A program made the translations under genes and the position numbers. Shown piece by piece: positions 5,581 through 5,763 of a stretch of DNA of 5,763 nt; the first letter of the stretch is position 1, and every line of letters starts with the position of its first letter. The stretch comes from Planctomycetota bacterium. GTDB taxonomy: Bacteria > Planctomycetota > Phycisphaerae > WQYP01. Under the pieces are notes generated by a model that ran no database searches, had not been told where the DNA came from, and saw only the letters and a program-made list of their open reading frames with translations. Location of the stretch: NCBI GenBank assembly GCA_021809365.1, contig JAKBAC010000188.1, positions 1-5,763 of the forward strand. The letters run 5' to 3'.

Positions 5581-5637
5581 CCGGTGCATGAGGGCGTGGC
5601 AATCAATCCGAACCACGCGGCCACCGGTACGAGTTTT
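5581..5637 (+). terminator. Possible terminator hairpin after the Fur-family gene
   Basis: An outer stem CCGGTG (5581-5586) with CACCGG (5622-5627) encloses an inner stem GCGTGG (5594-5599) with CCACGC (5613-5618), separated by an uneven internal loop. A short TTTT at 5634-5637 follows six bases later. The hairpin starts two bases after the stop codon. The T-run is short and displaced, so efficiency is doubtful. Confidence 0.35.
5592..5615 (+). repeat. 24-base 3'-end repeat, copy 2
   Basis: This matches 3011-3034 at the kinase stop codon at 20 of 24 positions. Here it forms the left inner arm, loop and part of the right arm of the hairpin after the Fur-family gene; at copy 1 the partner arms are not present, so the match is not simply a shared hairpin. 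Confidence 0.5.
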
Positions 5638-5763
5638 CGGGACAAACCCTTCTCTTAGGCATCGCGAAGAAATAACGTGAGCAATTATGGCGCAGGAATT
5701 TTGGCCGCCGGCAAGGCGCTCGCGAGGCGCATATCCGCATGGATTCTGTAACGAGTGGGCAAC

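Noticed and set aside
5677..5763. Possible gene starts at 5677 (GTG, 24 codons then TAA), 5687 (ATG, open to the edge) and 5739 (ATG, open to the edge, weak GAGG 11 bases upstream)
   Set aside because: There are too few codons to judge. The 5739 ATG is the least bad candidate, but none has a convincing ribosome binding site or recognisable product.

Overview
The window reads left to right on the + strand and looks like chromosomal DNA of a moderately GC-rich, Gram-negative-type bacterium. I lean towards a member of the Planctomycetes (Phycisphaerae-like) or another PVC-group lineage. This rests on style only: a membrane protein with no recognisable family, wide repeat-rich intergenic DNA, and divergent regulators. 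No rRNA, tRNA, phage, transposase or CRISPR gene is visible, and I see no ordinary coding gene on the - strand.

Layout. (1) 3-158: the last 51 codons of a gene cut by the left edge, function unknown. (2) 221-1258: a polytopic membrane protein of about eight helices, unrecognised, with the only strong Shine-Dalgarno sequence in the window. (3) 1318-3018: a membrane histidine kinase whose extracytoplasmic sensor carries a c-type haem motif (CLQCH), followed by HAMP, coiled coil, HisKA and HATPase_c. (4) 3019-3502: 484 bases without a gene, full of short direct repeats and GC hairpins. (5) 3503-4924: an NtrC-type response regulator (receiver, sigma-54 AAA+ domain, Fis-type HTH) with GAFTDA in place of GAFTGA. 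(6) 4925-5129: an intergenic stretch with relatives of the same repeat words. (7) 5130-5579: a 149-residue Fur-family regulator lacking the zinc cysteines and several regulatory metal ligands. (8) 5580-5763: a hairpin and no well supported gene.

How they may work together (inference): a haem-bearing kinase would sense redox state or a small ligand outside the cytoplasm, a sigma-54 activator would change transcription, and a Fur relative lies next door. Kinase, activator and Fur gene are co-oriented but separated by 484 and 205 bases, so they are more likely separately promoted neighbours than one tight operon. The most unusual items are the Fur-like protein with degraded metal sites, the haem-c kinase next to a sigma-54 regulator, the repeated intergenic element with two mutually exclusive hairpins, and the matching promoter-to-ATG geometry (possible leaderless mRNAs) in front of the activator and Fur genes.
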